A stretch of 64,000 bases of DNA from Flavobacterium cheongpyeongense (GTDB taxonomy: Bacteria; Bacteroidota; Bacteroidia; Flavobacteriales; Flavobacteriaceae). Below the pieces are notes generated by a model. That model ran no database searches, was not told where the DNA came from, and saw only the letters and a program-made list of their open reading frames with translations. Of the stretch, positions 1-9,052 are shown in pieces. The stretch is taken from contig NZ_QJHK01000005.1 of NCBI RefSeq assembly GCF_003202435.1, positions 124,001-188,000 of the forward strand, written 5' to 3'. How positions within the stretch are numbered: the stretch's first letter is position 1; each line of letters starts with the position of its first letter. Both the position numbers and the translations under genes were made by a program.

Positions 1-133
1 TTGATTTCATTTCCTCAATCCTAAAATTAATTCTTTCTATTTCCAGACTATTGGGTTTATCTTTCAAATAAGGTTTGGAACTTATAAAGAAGACTGATAC
101 TAATACAACTAAAATTAAATTAAATATTTTCAT
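1..133 (-). CDS. Truncated gene, N-terminal 44 codons of an exported or anchored protein
   Basis: An ATG on the minus strand opens a frame that runs off the left edge with no stop. The first ~20 residues (MKIFNLILVVLVSVFFISSK) are a hydrophobic signal peptide or membrane anchor after one lysine. The rest is charged and probably helical. The start lies 10 nt after the porQ stop, so it is probably the next gene of the porQ operon. Too little is visible to name a family. Confidence 0.6.
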   Translation of the reverse strand, partial: MKIFNLILVVLVSVFFISSKPYLKDKPNSLEIERINFRIEEMKS

Positions 134-143
134 ACAAAATACA

Positions 144-1163
144 TCATTGAAGATTAATATTTAAACCAAAAAGACTTGTGTTTGCTGCTAATGTATATTT
201 TGAATACGAATAATTGAATTTTAATCGATTCATTTTTAATCCAAAACCTAAAGAAACTCCCGAAAAATTACGCTGTTCCTCTATTCTTAATTCTTCGGCT
301 CTTCTAAAATTATATCCTAATCGAATATTAAATGCTTTTTTGGGAAAAAGTTCCACTCCAAAAACCACATGTCGCAGAGCATTATTAACAAATGAAACCT
401 TATCTTCCTTAGTTGAACCATCAATATTACTTTGTGCACGAACAGGATTTGAAAAAGAAATATTCCATTGCTGCAAATTTTCTAAAGATAAATGCCATCT
501 AATCGGTACATGATCTAATTCTTGTGAAACACCTGCGATAATTTCAAGTGGTAATTTTTCTTTCATCCCTGAATAGGTGGTAAACTGAGTTCCAATATTA
601 CGTATTGCCAATGCCCAGTTCACATCATTTCTTTGATCAATGAACAAAAAACCTAAATCGAATGCACCTCCAACAGAATTATAAGTCTCTAGAGCAGAAG
701 TTATCAACTTAGCATTTGCTCCAACAAATATATCTGTATACGGAATATTATAAGCGTAACCTACTGAAAGAGAAGCTTCGCTCCCTGTAAAATCTGATGT
801 TGGCTGTCCATTTTCATCATAGCCTTCAAAATTACCGTAATTTATATAGCTTATCCCTCCGTAAAATGTTTGCAAATGCCTGTCGTAAGTATAAGCATAA
901 GAAGCTGTTCCATAAGTTGCTTCACCATAATAATTACCGTAATTCATAGCCAGATGATTATCCATATCTGCATTTAATGTTGCAGGATTAAACATTACCT
1001 GATTTACATCTTCATCATAAATGGTAATTGCTTTTCCTCCTAAAGCTGCCTGTCTTGGCGAGGTTGTTAAATTTAAAAACTGATAAGCATATCTCCCGCC
1101 TATTTGTCCAAAAGTGAGGGAAATATTAAAAAACACAAAAAACAGAGTGACTTTTTTCAACAT
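144..1163 (-). CDS. porQ: Type IX secretion system outer-membrane protein PorQ
   Basis: The 339-residue protein has a signal peptide (about residues 1-19, ending near SLTFG) followed by beta-barrel-like sequence rich in alternating aromatic and glycine residues. The N-terminal mature segment, with a Y-x-F-L-N-L-T-T-S-P-R-Q-A-A-L-G-G pattern, is the PorV/PorQ/FadL-type start. Length and order match PorQ, a T9SS outer-membrane protein that acts with PorU, PorV and PorZ in processing and anchoring secreted cargo. The presence of T9SS cargo genes elsewhere in the window fits. The start chosen is the only Met giving a complete signal peptide. It probably shares a transcript with the truncated gene at the left edge. 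Confidence 0.85.
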   Translation of the reverse strand: MLKKVTLFFVFFNISLTFGQIGGRYAYQFLNLTTSPRQAALGGKAITIYDEDVNQVMFNPATLNADMDNHLAMNYGNYYGEATYGTASYAYTYDRHLQTFYGGISYINYGNFEGYDENGQPTSDFTGSEASLSVGYAYNIPYTDIFVGANAKLITSALETYNSVGGAFDLGFLFIDQRNDVNWALAIRNIGTQFTTYSGMKEKLPLEIIAGVSQELDHVPIRWHLSLENLQQWNISFSNPVRAQSNIDGSTKEDKVSFVNNALRHVVFGVELFPKKAFNIRLGYNFRRAEELRIEEQRNFSGVSLGFGLKMNRLKFNYSYSKYTLAANTSLFGLNINLQ

Positions 1164-1359
1164 TTATGTTAAGGGCTTAATCTGCATTAGAACGTAAATA
1201 TGAAGATAAAATTATAATTCTGAAACATTTGTATTTTAAAATATAACTTAAAATCCACATATATTTTATAAACTGCAATAAAAGTACAAAAAAAGAATAT
1301 TCAATAACAGCTTAATTATAAAACATTTATGAATTAAAAATCTTTTTAACGAGTAGGCT

Positions 1360-2460
1360 TTACAATGCTAATTTATCAATATCGTTATAATGTACTTTTT
1401 GAATAATTGTTCCTTTTTGAATAACCACAACACTTGGATTTGCTCTTTCAATAGTTTTTAAAGCAGTTGCATCACAAAAGTAAAAATCCACATTCAGTGC
1501 ATATTGTTTTTTTGTTTTTGCGATTTCATCAATTCCTGAAGCCGTCATTGCAATTACTTTATATCCTTGCGCTTTAGCTTCCTGATTTAGTTTTTCTAAT
1601 TTTTGCATCCCATCCGGATTTGCTAAGGTCAGGTCATAACTTACAAAAACCAATAATTTTGGTTCTTTCAATAATTCTTCTTTATAATCAGAGTCCTCTT
1701 TTGTCATTGTAAAATCATGAATTGGCGGTACATAACCCTCTGTGATTACTTTGTCTTTTCGATCAACAAATATGGCTCCTTCCGGAATATTCATTAGATC
1801 TTTTTCAGTAAATTCTTTATCTACGCCATTCACCTTATAAATAAAAATCATTTCTACAACTGATTTTGGTGCACCTTCAGGAATTTCCATTCCTTTTTCT
1901 ATATTAGTTCCTACTTTATATGGACGGAAGTCTTTTATCGGATTGTGATTTAACACCCAAACTGCCATAAATGCGCATAAAACAACGCTTAAATAAACCG
2001 AAAAATTAGTTTTTGGAGTTGAAAATAAGGGTTTGATTAATTTTTGATTGAAAAATAAAACGAGAATAAAGAACAATAAAACAACATCTTTTGTAAATGA
2101 TTGCCAAGGGGTTAAATGCAATGCGTCACCAAAACAGCCACAATCTTTAACCACATTAAAATAAGCCGAATAAAAAGTCAGGAAAGTAAAGAAAACTATT
2201 AAAAGCAGTAAACTCCATATAGTTGTTTTTGCTTTATATCCTACAAGTAAGGCAACTCCTAAAACCACTTCTAAAATCACCAAAAAGATCGCTAAACCTA
2301 AAGCCAGTGGCTCTAAAAAAGGAATATTAAATACAGGTTCACTAAAATACTCCGCCAATTTATACGAAAAACCTACAGGGTCATTTAGCTTAATTAATCC
2401 GGAAATAATAAACAATACGCCAACAAAAAGGCGGGAGAACTGGGTAATACTATTTTTCAT
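1360..2460 (-). CDS. DoxX/MauE-like membrane protein (BT_3928 family) with C-terminal thioredoxin-like domain
   Basis: The 366-residue protein has about four to five membrane helices in residues 8-170 and a conserved D-C-G-C-F-G-D motif (about 106-112) after the third helix, typical of MauE/DoxX-like proteins. A soluble C-terminal part (about 180-366) ends in a region resembling a thioredoxin fold, but I see no CxxC active site there. In Bacteroidota this family is regularly found next to DUF1599 and folP, as here. It may handle redox or quinone chemistry in the inner membrane; the true role is not established. It lies 27 nt downstream of the DUF1599 gene and is probably cotranscribed with it. 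Confidence 0.75.
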   Translation of the reverse strand: MKNSITQFSRLFVGVLFIISGLIKLNDPVGFSYKLAEYFSEPVFNIPFLEPLALGLAIFLVILEVVLGVALLVGYKAKTTIWSLLLLIVFFTFLTFYSAYFNVVKDCGCFGDALHLTPWQSFTKDVVLLFFILVLFFNQKLIKPLFSTPKTNFSVYLSVVLCAFMAVWVLNHNPIKDFRPYKVGTNIEKGMEIPEGAPKSVVEMIFIYKVNGVDKEFTEKDLMNIPEGAIFVDRKDKVITEGYVPPIHDFTMTKEDSDYKEELLKEPKLLVFVSYDLTLANPDGMQKLEKLNQEAKAQGYKVIAMTASGIDEIAKTKKQYALNVDFYFCDATALKTIERANPSVVVIQKGTIIQKVHYNDIDKLAL

Positions 2461-2487
2461 CTTTAAAATTTGGGATTTATTTGAAAT

Positions 2488-3036
2488 CTATTGTTGTGGT
2501 GCAAGCGGATCTAAAATCAATGCAAAAACAGCATAATTAATCATATCCTGATAATTAGCATCGATCCCTTCAGAAACCAGGGTTTTTCCTTTATTGTCTT
2601 CAATCTGTTTGACGCGAAGTAATTTCTGCAAAATCAAATCGGTCAACGAACTTACGCGCATATCACGCCAGGCTTCTCCGTAATCATGGTTTTTAGCTTC
2701 CATTAACTCTTTGGTTAATTTAATTTTAGCATCGTATAATTCGGTTGCTTTTGAAACATCCAAATCGGGCTGATCCGCAATTCCTAATTCTAACTGAATC
2801 AAAGCCATGATTGAGTAATTAATAATTCCAACAAATTCACCTTTTTCATCTTCATCCACTTTTCGGACTTCATTCTCCTGTAAACTTCTGATTCTTTGAG
2901 CTTTTATGAATATTTGATCTGTTAACGAAGGTAGTCTCAGAATACGCCATGCACTACCATAATCTTTCATTTTATTGATAAACAAGGTGCGGCAAACTGT
3001 AATAACATTATCAAATTCAAGGGAAGTATTCTTCAT
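2488..3036 (-). CDS. DUF1599 (Nmad1) protein, internally duplicated
   Basis: The 182-residue cytosolic protein consists of two tandem copies of the same ~75-residue helical unit. Each contains K-x-x-D-Y-G-x-A-W-R followed by a S-L-T-D motif and a basic helix (near residues 22-50 and 115-143). This is the DUF1599 family, also called nucleotide modification associated domain 1, a name derived from domain context rather than biochemistry. It is transcribed divergently from folP across a ~150-bp gap, and the DoxX-like gene follows. No signal peptide is seen. Confidence 0.8.
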   Translation of the reverse strand: MKNTSLEFDNVITVCRTLFINKMKDYGSAWRILRLPSLTDQIFIKAQRIRSLQENEVRKVDEDEKGEFVGIINYSIMALIQLELGIADQPDLDVSKATELYDAKIKLTKELMEAKNHDYGEAWRDMRVSSLTDLILQKLLRVKQIEDNKGKTLVSEGIDANYQDMINYAVFALILDPLAPQQ

Positions 3037-3089
3037 TTATTGCTGTATATTTGCTAAAATTTGTTCAAAAATAAGGATTAAATTAAATA

Positions 3090-3130
3090 GTTTCAAGTTT
3101 CAGGTTTCTTTGTTTCAAGTTTTTTCTAAA
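3090..3130. repeat. Low-complexity TTTCAAGTTTCAGG-type intergenic repeat
   Basis: The folP-DUF1599 intergenic region contains repeated AGTTTCA and GGTTTC words. Such degenerate runs are common between flavobacterial genes. I assign no function. Confidence 0.4.
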
Positions 3131-3188
3131 CAAATTGTTAATCGAACAATCTGAGGCTTAAAACTGACAAAAATAAAACACATACAAA

Positions 3189-4013
3189 ATGTTGATTAAC
3201 TGTAAAGGCCGTTTGATTGATTTAAGAGTTCCTAAAATAATGGGGATTTTAAATCTCACCCCAAATTCGTTTTATGACGGCGGAAAATATAAAAATAAAA
3301 CTGAAATTCTTTCTCAGGTTGAAAAAATGCTTTCTGAAGGAGCTCATTTTATTGATATTGGCGCTTATTCCAGTAAACCAAGTGCTGAGTTTGTTTCTGA
3401 ACAAGAAGAAATGGATCGAATTGTTCCGGTAATCGAATTGATTATGAAGCATTTTCCTGATACATTTTTGTCCATTGATACTTTTAGATCTGAGGTTGCG
3501 AAAGCTGGGATAGAAAATGGTGCCGCAATTATAAATGACATTTCTGCCGGTGAATTAGACCCTAAAATGCTTGAAATTATTGCACAATATAATGTTCCTT
3601 ATATCATGATGCACATGCGTGGCAATCCACAGACAATGCAGGGTTTGACACAATATGATGATATCGTAAAAGAAATGCTTTTCTACTTTTCTGAAAAAGT
3701 AAAAAAAGCCAGAAATATGGGAATTAATGATTTAATTTTAGATCCGGGTTTTGGATTTGCCAAAACTATAGATCAAAATTATGAAGTTTTACAGAAAATG
3801 GAACTTTTTAATTTCTTAGAATTACCCATTTTAGCTGGAGTTTCTAGAAAATCAATGATTTATAAAACCCTTAATAATTCGGCTCACGAAGCTTTAAACG
3901 GAACAACTGTCCTTAATACGATAGCCTTAACAAAAGGTGCAAAAATTCTCCGGGTTCACGATGTAAAAGAAGCGGTAGAGTGTGTGACGTTATTTAATAA
4001 ATTAAACTTATAA
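3189..4013 (+). CDS. folP: Dihydropteroate synthase
   Basis: The 274-residue protein is a full-length dihydropteroate synthase, which condenses 6-hydroxymethyl-dihydropterin pyrophosphate with p-aminobenzoate in folate synthesis and is the sulfonamide target. Visible signatures are M-G-I-L-N-L-T-P-N-S-F-Y-D-G-G near the N-terminus, the S-I-D-T-F-R strand, N-D-I-S-A-G, D-P-G-F-G-F-A-K-T and the pterin/phosphate-binding S-R-K-S (A-G-V-S-R-K-S). The start ATG is preceded by an A-rich, SD-less leader typical of the phylum. A lipoprotein gene begins one base after its stop, so the two are cotranscribed. Confidence 0.95.
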   Translation: MLINCKGRLIDLRVPKIMGILNLTPNSFYDGGKYKNKTEILSQVEKMLSEGAHFIDIGAYSSKPSAEFVSEQEEMDRIVPVIELIMKHFPDTFLSIDTFRSEVAKAGIENGAAIINDISAGELDPKMLEIIAQYNVPYIMMHMRGNPQTMQGLTQYDDIVKEMLFYFSEKVKKARNMGINDLILDPGFGFAKTIDQNYEVLQKMELFNFLELPILAGVSRKSMIYKTLNNSAHEALNGTTVLNTIALTKGAKILRVHDVKEAVECVTLFNKLNL

Positions 4014-4014
4014 A

Positions 4015-4641
4015 ATGAAATACATCAGTTTACTTATAATTTTTCTTTTTATTTCGTGTGCGAAAAAACAAGATGTATTATTACCAAAAGCGAATGTTTC
4101 AATCGTTAAAAATGTCGAGGATCATTCTCCAATTTATATCTTTTTTAAAACCGAAGAAAAAGATACAATTGCGGAAGTCAACAGAAAAAACAGCATCATT
4201 TCAACCAATTGGATTTTCAATATTGATAAACGTTTGCCATTAAAACTTATAATTCCCGAAGTGATAAAACTGCAGGAAAAGAAACGGAGTGATAGAGCCC
4301 ATAAAAATGAAAAGGCGCACAATTATTATTCTTATGCCGATTCTGTTGGAAAAAATTTAGCCTTTTTGCCTTTTACAAATGTGTATTATAAGATGAATAA
4401 ACCTGAATTTGGTATTTTGATTTTTTTCACTAAAACAAATTCTATTTTCGTAAATGGTGTTTCAGTTGATAAAGTCGATCTACAAAATTATTTAACCAAC
4501 CTGGATAGCGACAAACCCAACAAATTGATGTTTTCGTTTGAAAAAGACATGAGTTTCGAAAATTATATTCAAAACAAAATATGGGTAGGCCGTTTAAAAT
4601 TGCCTGATTACAATTTAACTAATGAGGAGTTTATATTTTAG
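4015..4641 (+). CDS. Small lipoprotein of unknown function, coupled to folP
   Basis: The 208-residue protein has a lipoprotein signal peptide with lipobox F-I-S-C and Cys15 as the predicted acylated residue. The mature part contains no motif I recognise. It has an even mix of charged and hydrophobic residues, with a lysine/arginine-rich stretch around 85-100. It follows folP by one base, so it is translated from the same message. It ends two bases from the convergent M48 protease gene. In many flavobacteria other genes follow folP, so the pairing may be local. Confidence 0.7.
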   Translation: MKYISLLIIFLFISCAKKQDVLLPKANVSIVKNVEDHSPIYIFFKTEEKDTIAEVNRKNSIISTNWIFNIDKRLPLKLIIPEVIKLQEKKRSDRAHKNEKAHNYYSYADSVGKNLAFLPFTNVYYKMNKPEFGILIFFTKTNSIFVNGVSVDKVDLQNYLTNLDSDKPNKLMFSFEKDMSFENYIQNKIWVGRLKLPDYNLTNEEFIF

Positions 4642-4642
4642 A

Positions 4643-5458
4643 TTAAATCCTGACAATCCCAACTTTTGCCGCTATTTGCCTTGCCTGTGGAATCAAAGAT
4701 TTCAGATTAGCAATTCTGGTTGCATCTGAAGGGTGTGTGCTTAAGAACTCAGGTGTGCCAGAACCTCCTGATTTAGAAGACATTCTTGTCCAGAAGGCAA
4801 TTGAGTCATCAGGATTATAGCCTGCAATCGTCATAAGTGTTAATCCGATTTTATCAGCTTCGCTCTCATGGCTTCTGCTGAACGGAAGCATCACTCCTAC
4901 CTCTGATCCTAATCCATAATATTGCTGCCACATAGCCTGCTTTTCTGCAGTTTGGTTTCCAGTTGCAACTGCAACACCTACAGCACCTAATTGTTGTAGT
5001 TGGGACGCACTCATTCTTTGAGCACCATGATTTGCCAAAGCATGCGAAACTTCATGTCCCATAACCGTTGCCAAACCGGATTCATTTTGCGTAATTGGTA
5101 AGATACCGGAATAGACTACAATTTTACCTCCAGGCAAACACCAAGCATTTACTTCTTTATTTTCTACCAATTTATATTCCCATTGATACTCTTTAAGATA
5201 TTGATTTTGACCTAAATAAGTCACATATTTTTCTGCAGCTGCTTTTATCCTTGCCCCAACATTGCTTACCATTTTAGCATCTGCTGTTCCTGATATAACT
5301 TTATTTTCTTTAAGAAATGTCTCATATTGCTGAAAGGAAGATGGGAACAATTCACCATTAGAAACAAAATTAAGGCTTTTTTTTCCTGTAACAGGATTGG
5401 TTGCACAAGAGCAAACCAGAAGTATTACAAACGTTGTTATGCATAAGTATTTTTTCAT
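4643..5458 (-). CDS. M48-family metalloprotease lipoprotein (BepA/Oma1-like)
   Basis: The 271-residue lipoprotein (lipobox L-V-C-S-C, Cys18) carries the zinc site H-E-V-S-H at 135-139 within G-H-E-V-S-H-A-L-A-N-H-G, plus a third ligand Glu198 in the S-R-x-x-E-S-E-A-D motif, so it should be catalytically competent. The family includes Loi P, BepA and Oma1, which act in envelope or membrane protein quality control. Here it would face the periplasm, anchored to a membrane. It has no TPR extension, unlike BepA, so it is the short Loi P-like form. It is convergent with the lipoprotein gene and preceded by a long intergenic region. Confidence 0.88.
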   Translation of the reverse strand: MKKYLCITTFVILLVCSCATNPVTGKKSLNFVSNGELFPSSFQQYETFLKENKVISGTADAKMVSNVGARIKAAAEKYVTYLGQNQYLKEYQWEYKLVENKEVNAWCLPGGKIVVYSGILPITQNESGLATVMGHEVSHALANHGAQRMSASQLQQLGAVGVAVATGNQTAEKQAMWQQYYGLGSEVGVMLPFSRSHESEADKIGLTLMTIAGYNPDDSIAFWTRMSSKSGGSGTPEFLSTHPSDATRIANLKSLIPQARQIAAKVGIVRI

Positions 5459-5930
5459 AACCTTATCTTTTTTGAATAGGGTAAATTTATTAAAATTCTA
5501 TCTTTTTATGTTACACAATTTATTTCTAAAATAGTATAATTTTAATTTTTGTTGGAAAAAATAATTTCAATTATTGATATTTATCACTAATCCATTGGGT
5601 GAAATTATTCAAAACGTCAGTTGTTTTTTTGTACAGAGAAAAGGAACTAAAAAGTATCGATAACCGATTTTGATGATAATTTTTCTGTTCCTCATACAAT
5701 TTTTATCTAAAAAAAAATCGACTGACGAAAAACTATAATCAAAAACGAACTACACTCAACGCATTCCATTAACAATATTTTACCACTAAATTTATTTAAC
5801 TTATTTATCATTTTTATTTACATAAAAAGAAGATTTTAAATCTATTTATGCTAAATTTAAAGTCTCAAAAAAACAAATAACAAATAACAACACACCGATT
5901 TTTACTCTTTTATTTTCGTAATTTAACCGC
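5459..5930. other. AT-rich intergenic region between divergent M48 protease and histidine kinase genes
   Basis: I find no open frame of substance, hairpin or convincing -7 box in this 472-bp stretch. It must hold the promoters of both flanking genes. It is rich in A/T homopolymers. Confidence 0.5.
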
Positions 5931-8084
5931 ATGACAGCTAATTTTAAATGTCTTTTTCTACTTGTCTTTTTTATAGTATCAAGCTGTTTGTATGCTCAAA
6001 TTGACGGAAATAAAAAAAAAATATTATCAACGGTAAAAAAATCTGCTGAAGATGAAGAAGATGAAGTTGTTACATCATTCTATAATTTATACAACAAAGG
6101 AGAAGAAAAAAAAGCACTAAAAAAGGCAAAAACATTTTTAAAAGATGTAAGATACCCCTCTAACAGAGCCAGCCTTATTTTATTGCAGGCTTACTATTAT
6201 AATAAAAGAGCTGTATTAGATTCGTCTATTTATTATACTGACCAAGCTCTAAAGTACAATACAAAAATAACGAACGACTCTCTAAAAAACAGGTTCCTCT
6301 CTTTAGGATATAATCTAATGGGTCTGAATTATAAAAAAAAGGGGTTATTTGATTTAAGCAAAAAATGGCATTTAAAAGGCCTTATAACTTGTCAAAAATA
6401 TAAAGAAACCGATTTATACTACACACATCTGCACGGGTTAGCTGGCATTTATGAGGCTTTAGGAGACAAAACAAACGCTATAAAATCATATAAAGAATGC
6501 TTAGAATACAAAAATGATGAAGAAATAAGTCTGGGAAGTTATATTAATCTGGGTAATATTTATTCAAATTCAAAAGAGTATGAAAAAGGCAATTATTATT
6601 ATAATCTCGGAAAACAGCTTAGTGAAAAAACAAACAATCAACAAGCCAAAGCAGTAATTGCCCTGAGCATCGGAGCGAATTATCAACTGCAGCAAAAAAC
6701 AGCTGAAGCCTTAAAAATGTATGGAGAAGTTGTTTCCATTGCTGATAAAAACGAATTAAACCAAATCGCTTTAATTGCACGCGGAAATATTGGTGATACC
6801 TATATCGATTTAAAGAACTATAAGCATGCCAAGTTGATTTTTTCAGAAGCCCTACAAAAAGCGACTGATTTCGGTTACTTAGATAACCAGGTATATTTTT
6901 ATGATGAGCTCAAAAAAATTGCAGTTTTACAAGAAGATTATAAAAATGCTTTTGATTACCTGACAAAGTCTACCAAAATAAAAGATTCAATAAATAAGAT
7001 TCAGAAAACCAGTGAAATTAACGAACTGGAAATCAAATACAAAACAGCTCAAAGAGAAAAAGAAATCAGGTTCTTACAATTTGACAATACTACTAAAAAG
7101 TTAAAACTTGAAAGACAACAGGAAGCTATTGAGAATATGAACCTTCAGGAAGAGATCTCTCAAAAGATAACCGAAAATACGATATTATTTTTTCAGAATT
7201 CATCACAAAAAAAATTAAGCGAAATATCTTTGCTAAAAAAGGATCAGCAGCTAAAATCGTTACAGATAAAGCAGGAAAAAGAAACTAAACTGATGACCAT
7301 TTTTGGTTTTCTTATTGTTTTGATTCCGATAATCGGATTGTTGCTTCAGTATTATAAACGACTTAAAACACAGCGATTGTTAAACATCCAACAGGCTGAA
7401 ATAAGTACCCAGAATATAAATAATCTTTTAAAAGATCAGGAGTTAAAATTAATTAAAGCGTCCATTAGTGGCCAGGATAAAGAAAGAGAGCGTATTTCTC
7501 AGGAGTTGCATGACAGTATTGGTGGAAATTTAGCCGCAATAAAACTTCAATTGAATCATTTGATAATTTCCAGTTCTCCAAAAATAAAAAACCTTACTGC
7601 CTTATTAGATGAAACTTATCAGCAGGTTAGAAATTTATCCCACACCTTGATTCCTAAAAAATTTACACATCACAAATTTTGTGAAGTTTTAGAGTCCTAT
7701 TTTAATAATATTGGTGAAGCCAGTAACATAAAAACCGATTTTACGGTATATCCGAAAAAAGAAATTGATGCTTTAAATGAAGAAATCCAGATTGAGATTT
7801 TTAAAATAATACAGGAACTTCTGACCAATACAATTAAACATGCAAAAGCTTCAAAAATGGATTTACAACTTAATCTTATCGAAAATGTCCTGAATATTTT
7901 ATTTGAAGATAATGGTATTGGTTTTAATCCTGAAAATTACAAACCGGGAATTGGTTTCATTAACTTAGAAAACCGAATAGTCAAACTAAATGGTTCTTTT
8001 GTAGTGGATTCTAAACTTAAAAGAGGTACGATTGCCAATATTGAAATCCCTGTTTTACCATTGTCTAATACAGAAAATAAATAA
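5931..8084 (+). CDS. TPR-containing sensor histidine kinase (HisKA_3 type)
   Basis: The 717-residue protein has a signal peptide (1-23), a periplasmic helical region with about six TPR-like repeats (about 50-350), a coiled coil (about 350-450), one membrane helix (about 451-473) and a cytoplasmic kinase. The phosphoacceptor is His527 in E-L-H-D-S-I-G-G, the HisKA_3 pattern of NarX/DesK-type kinases. The ATPase has N-box Q-E-L-L-T-N-T-I-K-H-A and G1 box E-D-N-G-I-G-F. The NarL-type regulator gene follows by ~65 nt and is its evident partner. The TPR sensor layout is common in Bacteroidota; the signal is unknown. Confidence 0.9.
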   Translation: MTANFKCLFLLVFFIVSSCLYAQIDGNKKKILSTVKKSAEDEEDEVVTSFYNLYNKGEEKKALKKAKTFLKDVRYPSNRASLILLQAYYYNKRAVLDSSIYYTDQALKYNTKITNDSLKNRFLSLGYNLMGLNYKKKGLFDLSKKWHLKGLITCQKYKETDLYYTHLHGLAGIYEALGDKTNAIKSYKECLEYKNDEEISLGSYINLGNIYSNSKEYEKGNYYYNLGKQLSEKTNNQQAKAVIALSIGANYQLQQKTAEALKMYGEVVSIADKNELNQIALIARGNIGDTYIDLKNYKHAKLIFSEALQKATDFGYLDNQVYFYDELKKIAVLQEDYKNAFDYLTKSTKIKDSINKIQKTSEINELEIKYKTAQREKEIRFLQFDNTTKKLKLERQQEAIENMNLQEEISQKITENTILFFQNSSQKKLSEISLLKKDQQLKSLQIKQEKETKLMTIFGFLIVLIPIIGLLLQYYKRLKTQRLLNIQQAEISTQNINNLLKDQELKLIKASISGQDKERERISQELHDSIGGNLAAIKLQLNHLIISSSPKIKNLTALLDETYQQVRNLSHTLIPKKFTHHKFCEVLESYFNNIGEASNIKTDFTVYPKKEIDALNEEIQIEIFKIIQELLTNTIKHAKASKMDLQLNLIENVLNILFEDNGIGFNPENYKPGIGFINLENRIVKLNGSFVVDSKLKRGTIANIEIPVLPLSNTENK

Positions 8085-8150
8085 AAAAAGAAATTAATGT
8101 AAAAAAACAACTTGATAATCTAACCCAACTATAACCCCAAATTATTGATA

Positions 8151-8792
8151 ATGGAAAAATTAAAACTTATCATTGCTGATGATCATACGATGTTTCTGCA
8201 AGGAATTGCTTCACTAATTGAACATGAATCCGGAATAAAAATAATTGGCAAAGCAGTAAATGGTATTGAAGTTTTGAATATTTTAAAAATTCAAAGTGCA
8301 GATATGGTAGTGCTGGATATTAGTATGCCTGAAATGGACGGAATTGAGTTAAGCAAAATATTGAAAAAGGAATACCCGTTCATAAAAATTATAATCGTGA
8401 GTACGCATAGCAATGCAAAAATAATTTCAAGATTAATCAGGATTGGTGTAAATGGCTATTTACTAAAAAATGCGGAGAAATCAGAATTATTAGAAGCAAT
8501 TTACTGCGTTGCCAGAGGTAAGAACTATTTTTCTAAAGAAGTAGAAGAGCAATATTTGAATAACAACCAAAAAATAGAAAAGCAAATTTCCAACATAACC
8601 GAATTAAGTTCTCGTGAAAAAGAAATTTTGGTCTTAATTGCACAAGAATACAACACGGCAGAAATAGCTGAAAAAACATTTATCAGTTTGAATACGGTCA
8701 ACACCCATCGCCGTAATTTGCTATCAAAACTAAATGCTAAAAATACGGCCGGGCTGGTAAAATATGCTGTTGAAAATGGACTGGTTGATTAA
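8151..8792 (+). CDS. NarL/LuxR-family response regulator
   Basis: The 213-residue protein has a receiver domain (1-120) with acidic pocket Asp10/Asp11, phosphoacceptor Asp56 in V-L-D-I-S-M-P and Lys106. A C-terminal LuxR-type helix-turn-helix (about 148-213) follows, with L-S-S-R-E-K-E-I-L and S-L-N-T-V-N-T-H-R-R-N-L. I prefer the ATG over an in-frame TTG two codons upstream because it gives the canonical short N-terminus before the first strand. It lies immediately downstream of the HisKA_3 kinase and should be phosphorylated by it. Targets are not evident. Confidence 0.92.
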   Translation: MEKLKLIIADDHTMFLQGIASLIEHESGIKIIGKAVNGIEVLNILKIQSADMVVLDISMPEMDGIELSKILKKEYPFIKIIIVSTHSNAKIISRLIRIGVNGYLLKNAEKSELLEAIYCVARGKNYFSKEVEEQYLNNNQKIEKQISNITELSSREKEILVLIAQEYNTAEIAEKTFISLNTVNTHRRNLLSKLNAKNTAGLVKYAVENGLVD

Positions 8793-8990
8793 TTTACAAA
8801 ACCTTTACCTACATCAATAACTAATGTAGTATTAGATTTGTCATTGAAAAATCCATATATTCCAGCAAATTCAATGCATACGTTATAAGTGTCTAATAGT
8901 AATCAGGGACTTTGGCGCGTGCTAAAATGTATTTTTTTAAACTCTAAATTTTGATCATACTTCTTGTTTTTTGAACAAATAATAGTAACA

Positions 8991-9028
8991 ATTAAGGTTA
9001 CTCTTGAAATTTTTAGAGTAACCTTAAT
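8991..9028. terminator. Bidirectional hairpin between convergent genes
   Basis: A perfect 14-bp inverted repeat (arms 8991-9004 and 9015-9028, starting ATTAAGGTTACTCT) encloses a 10-nt loop. It sits between the plus-strand regulator and the minus-strand gene ending at 9053. The T-runs after it are short on both strands, so it is probably a shared stem-loop terminator or 3'-end stabiliser. Confidence 0.65.
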
Positions 9029-9052
9029 CTTTTGAAATTGAAAAAAAATGTA

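Noticed and set aside
214..513. Plus-strand frame of 99 codons
   Set aside because: It is antisense to porQ, with no signal peptide or start context. The porQ frame shows barrel-like conservation.
3046..3053. TATATTTG on the plus strand as the folP promoter
   Set aside because: It is over 130 nt from the start codon and next to the divergent gene's start; chance matches are common in such A/T-rich DNA.
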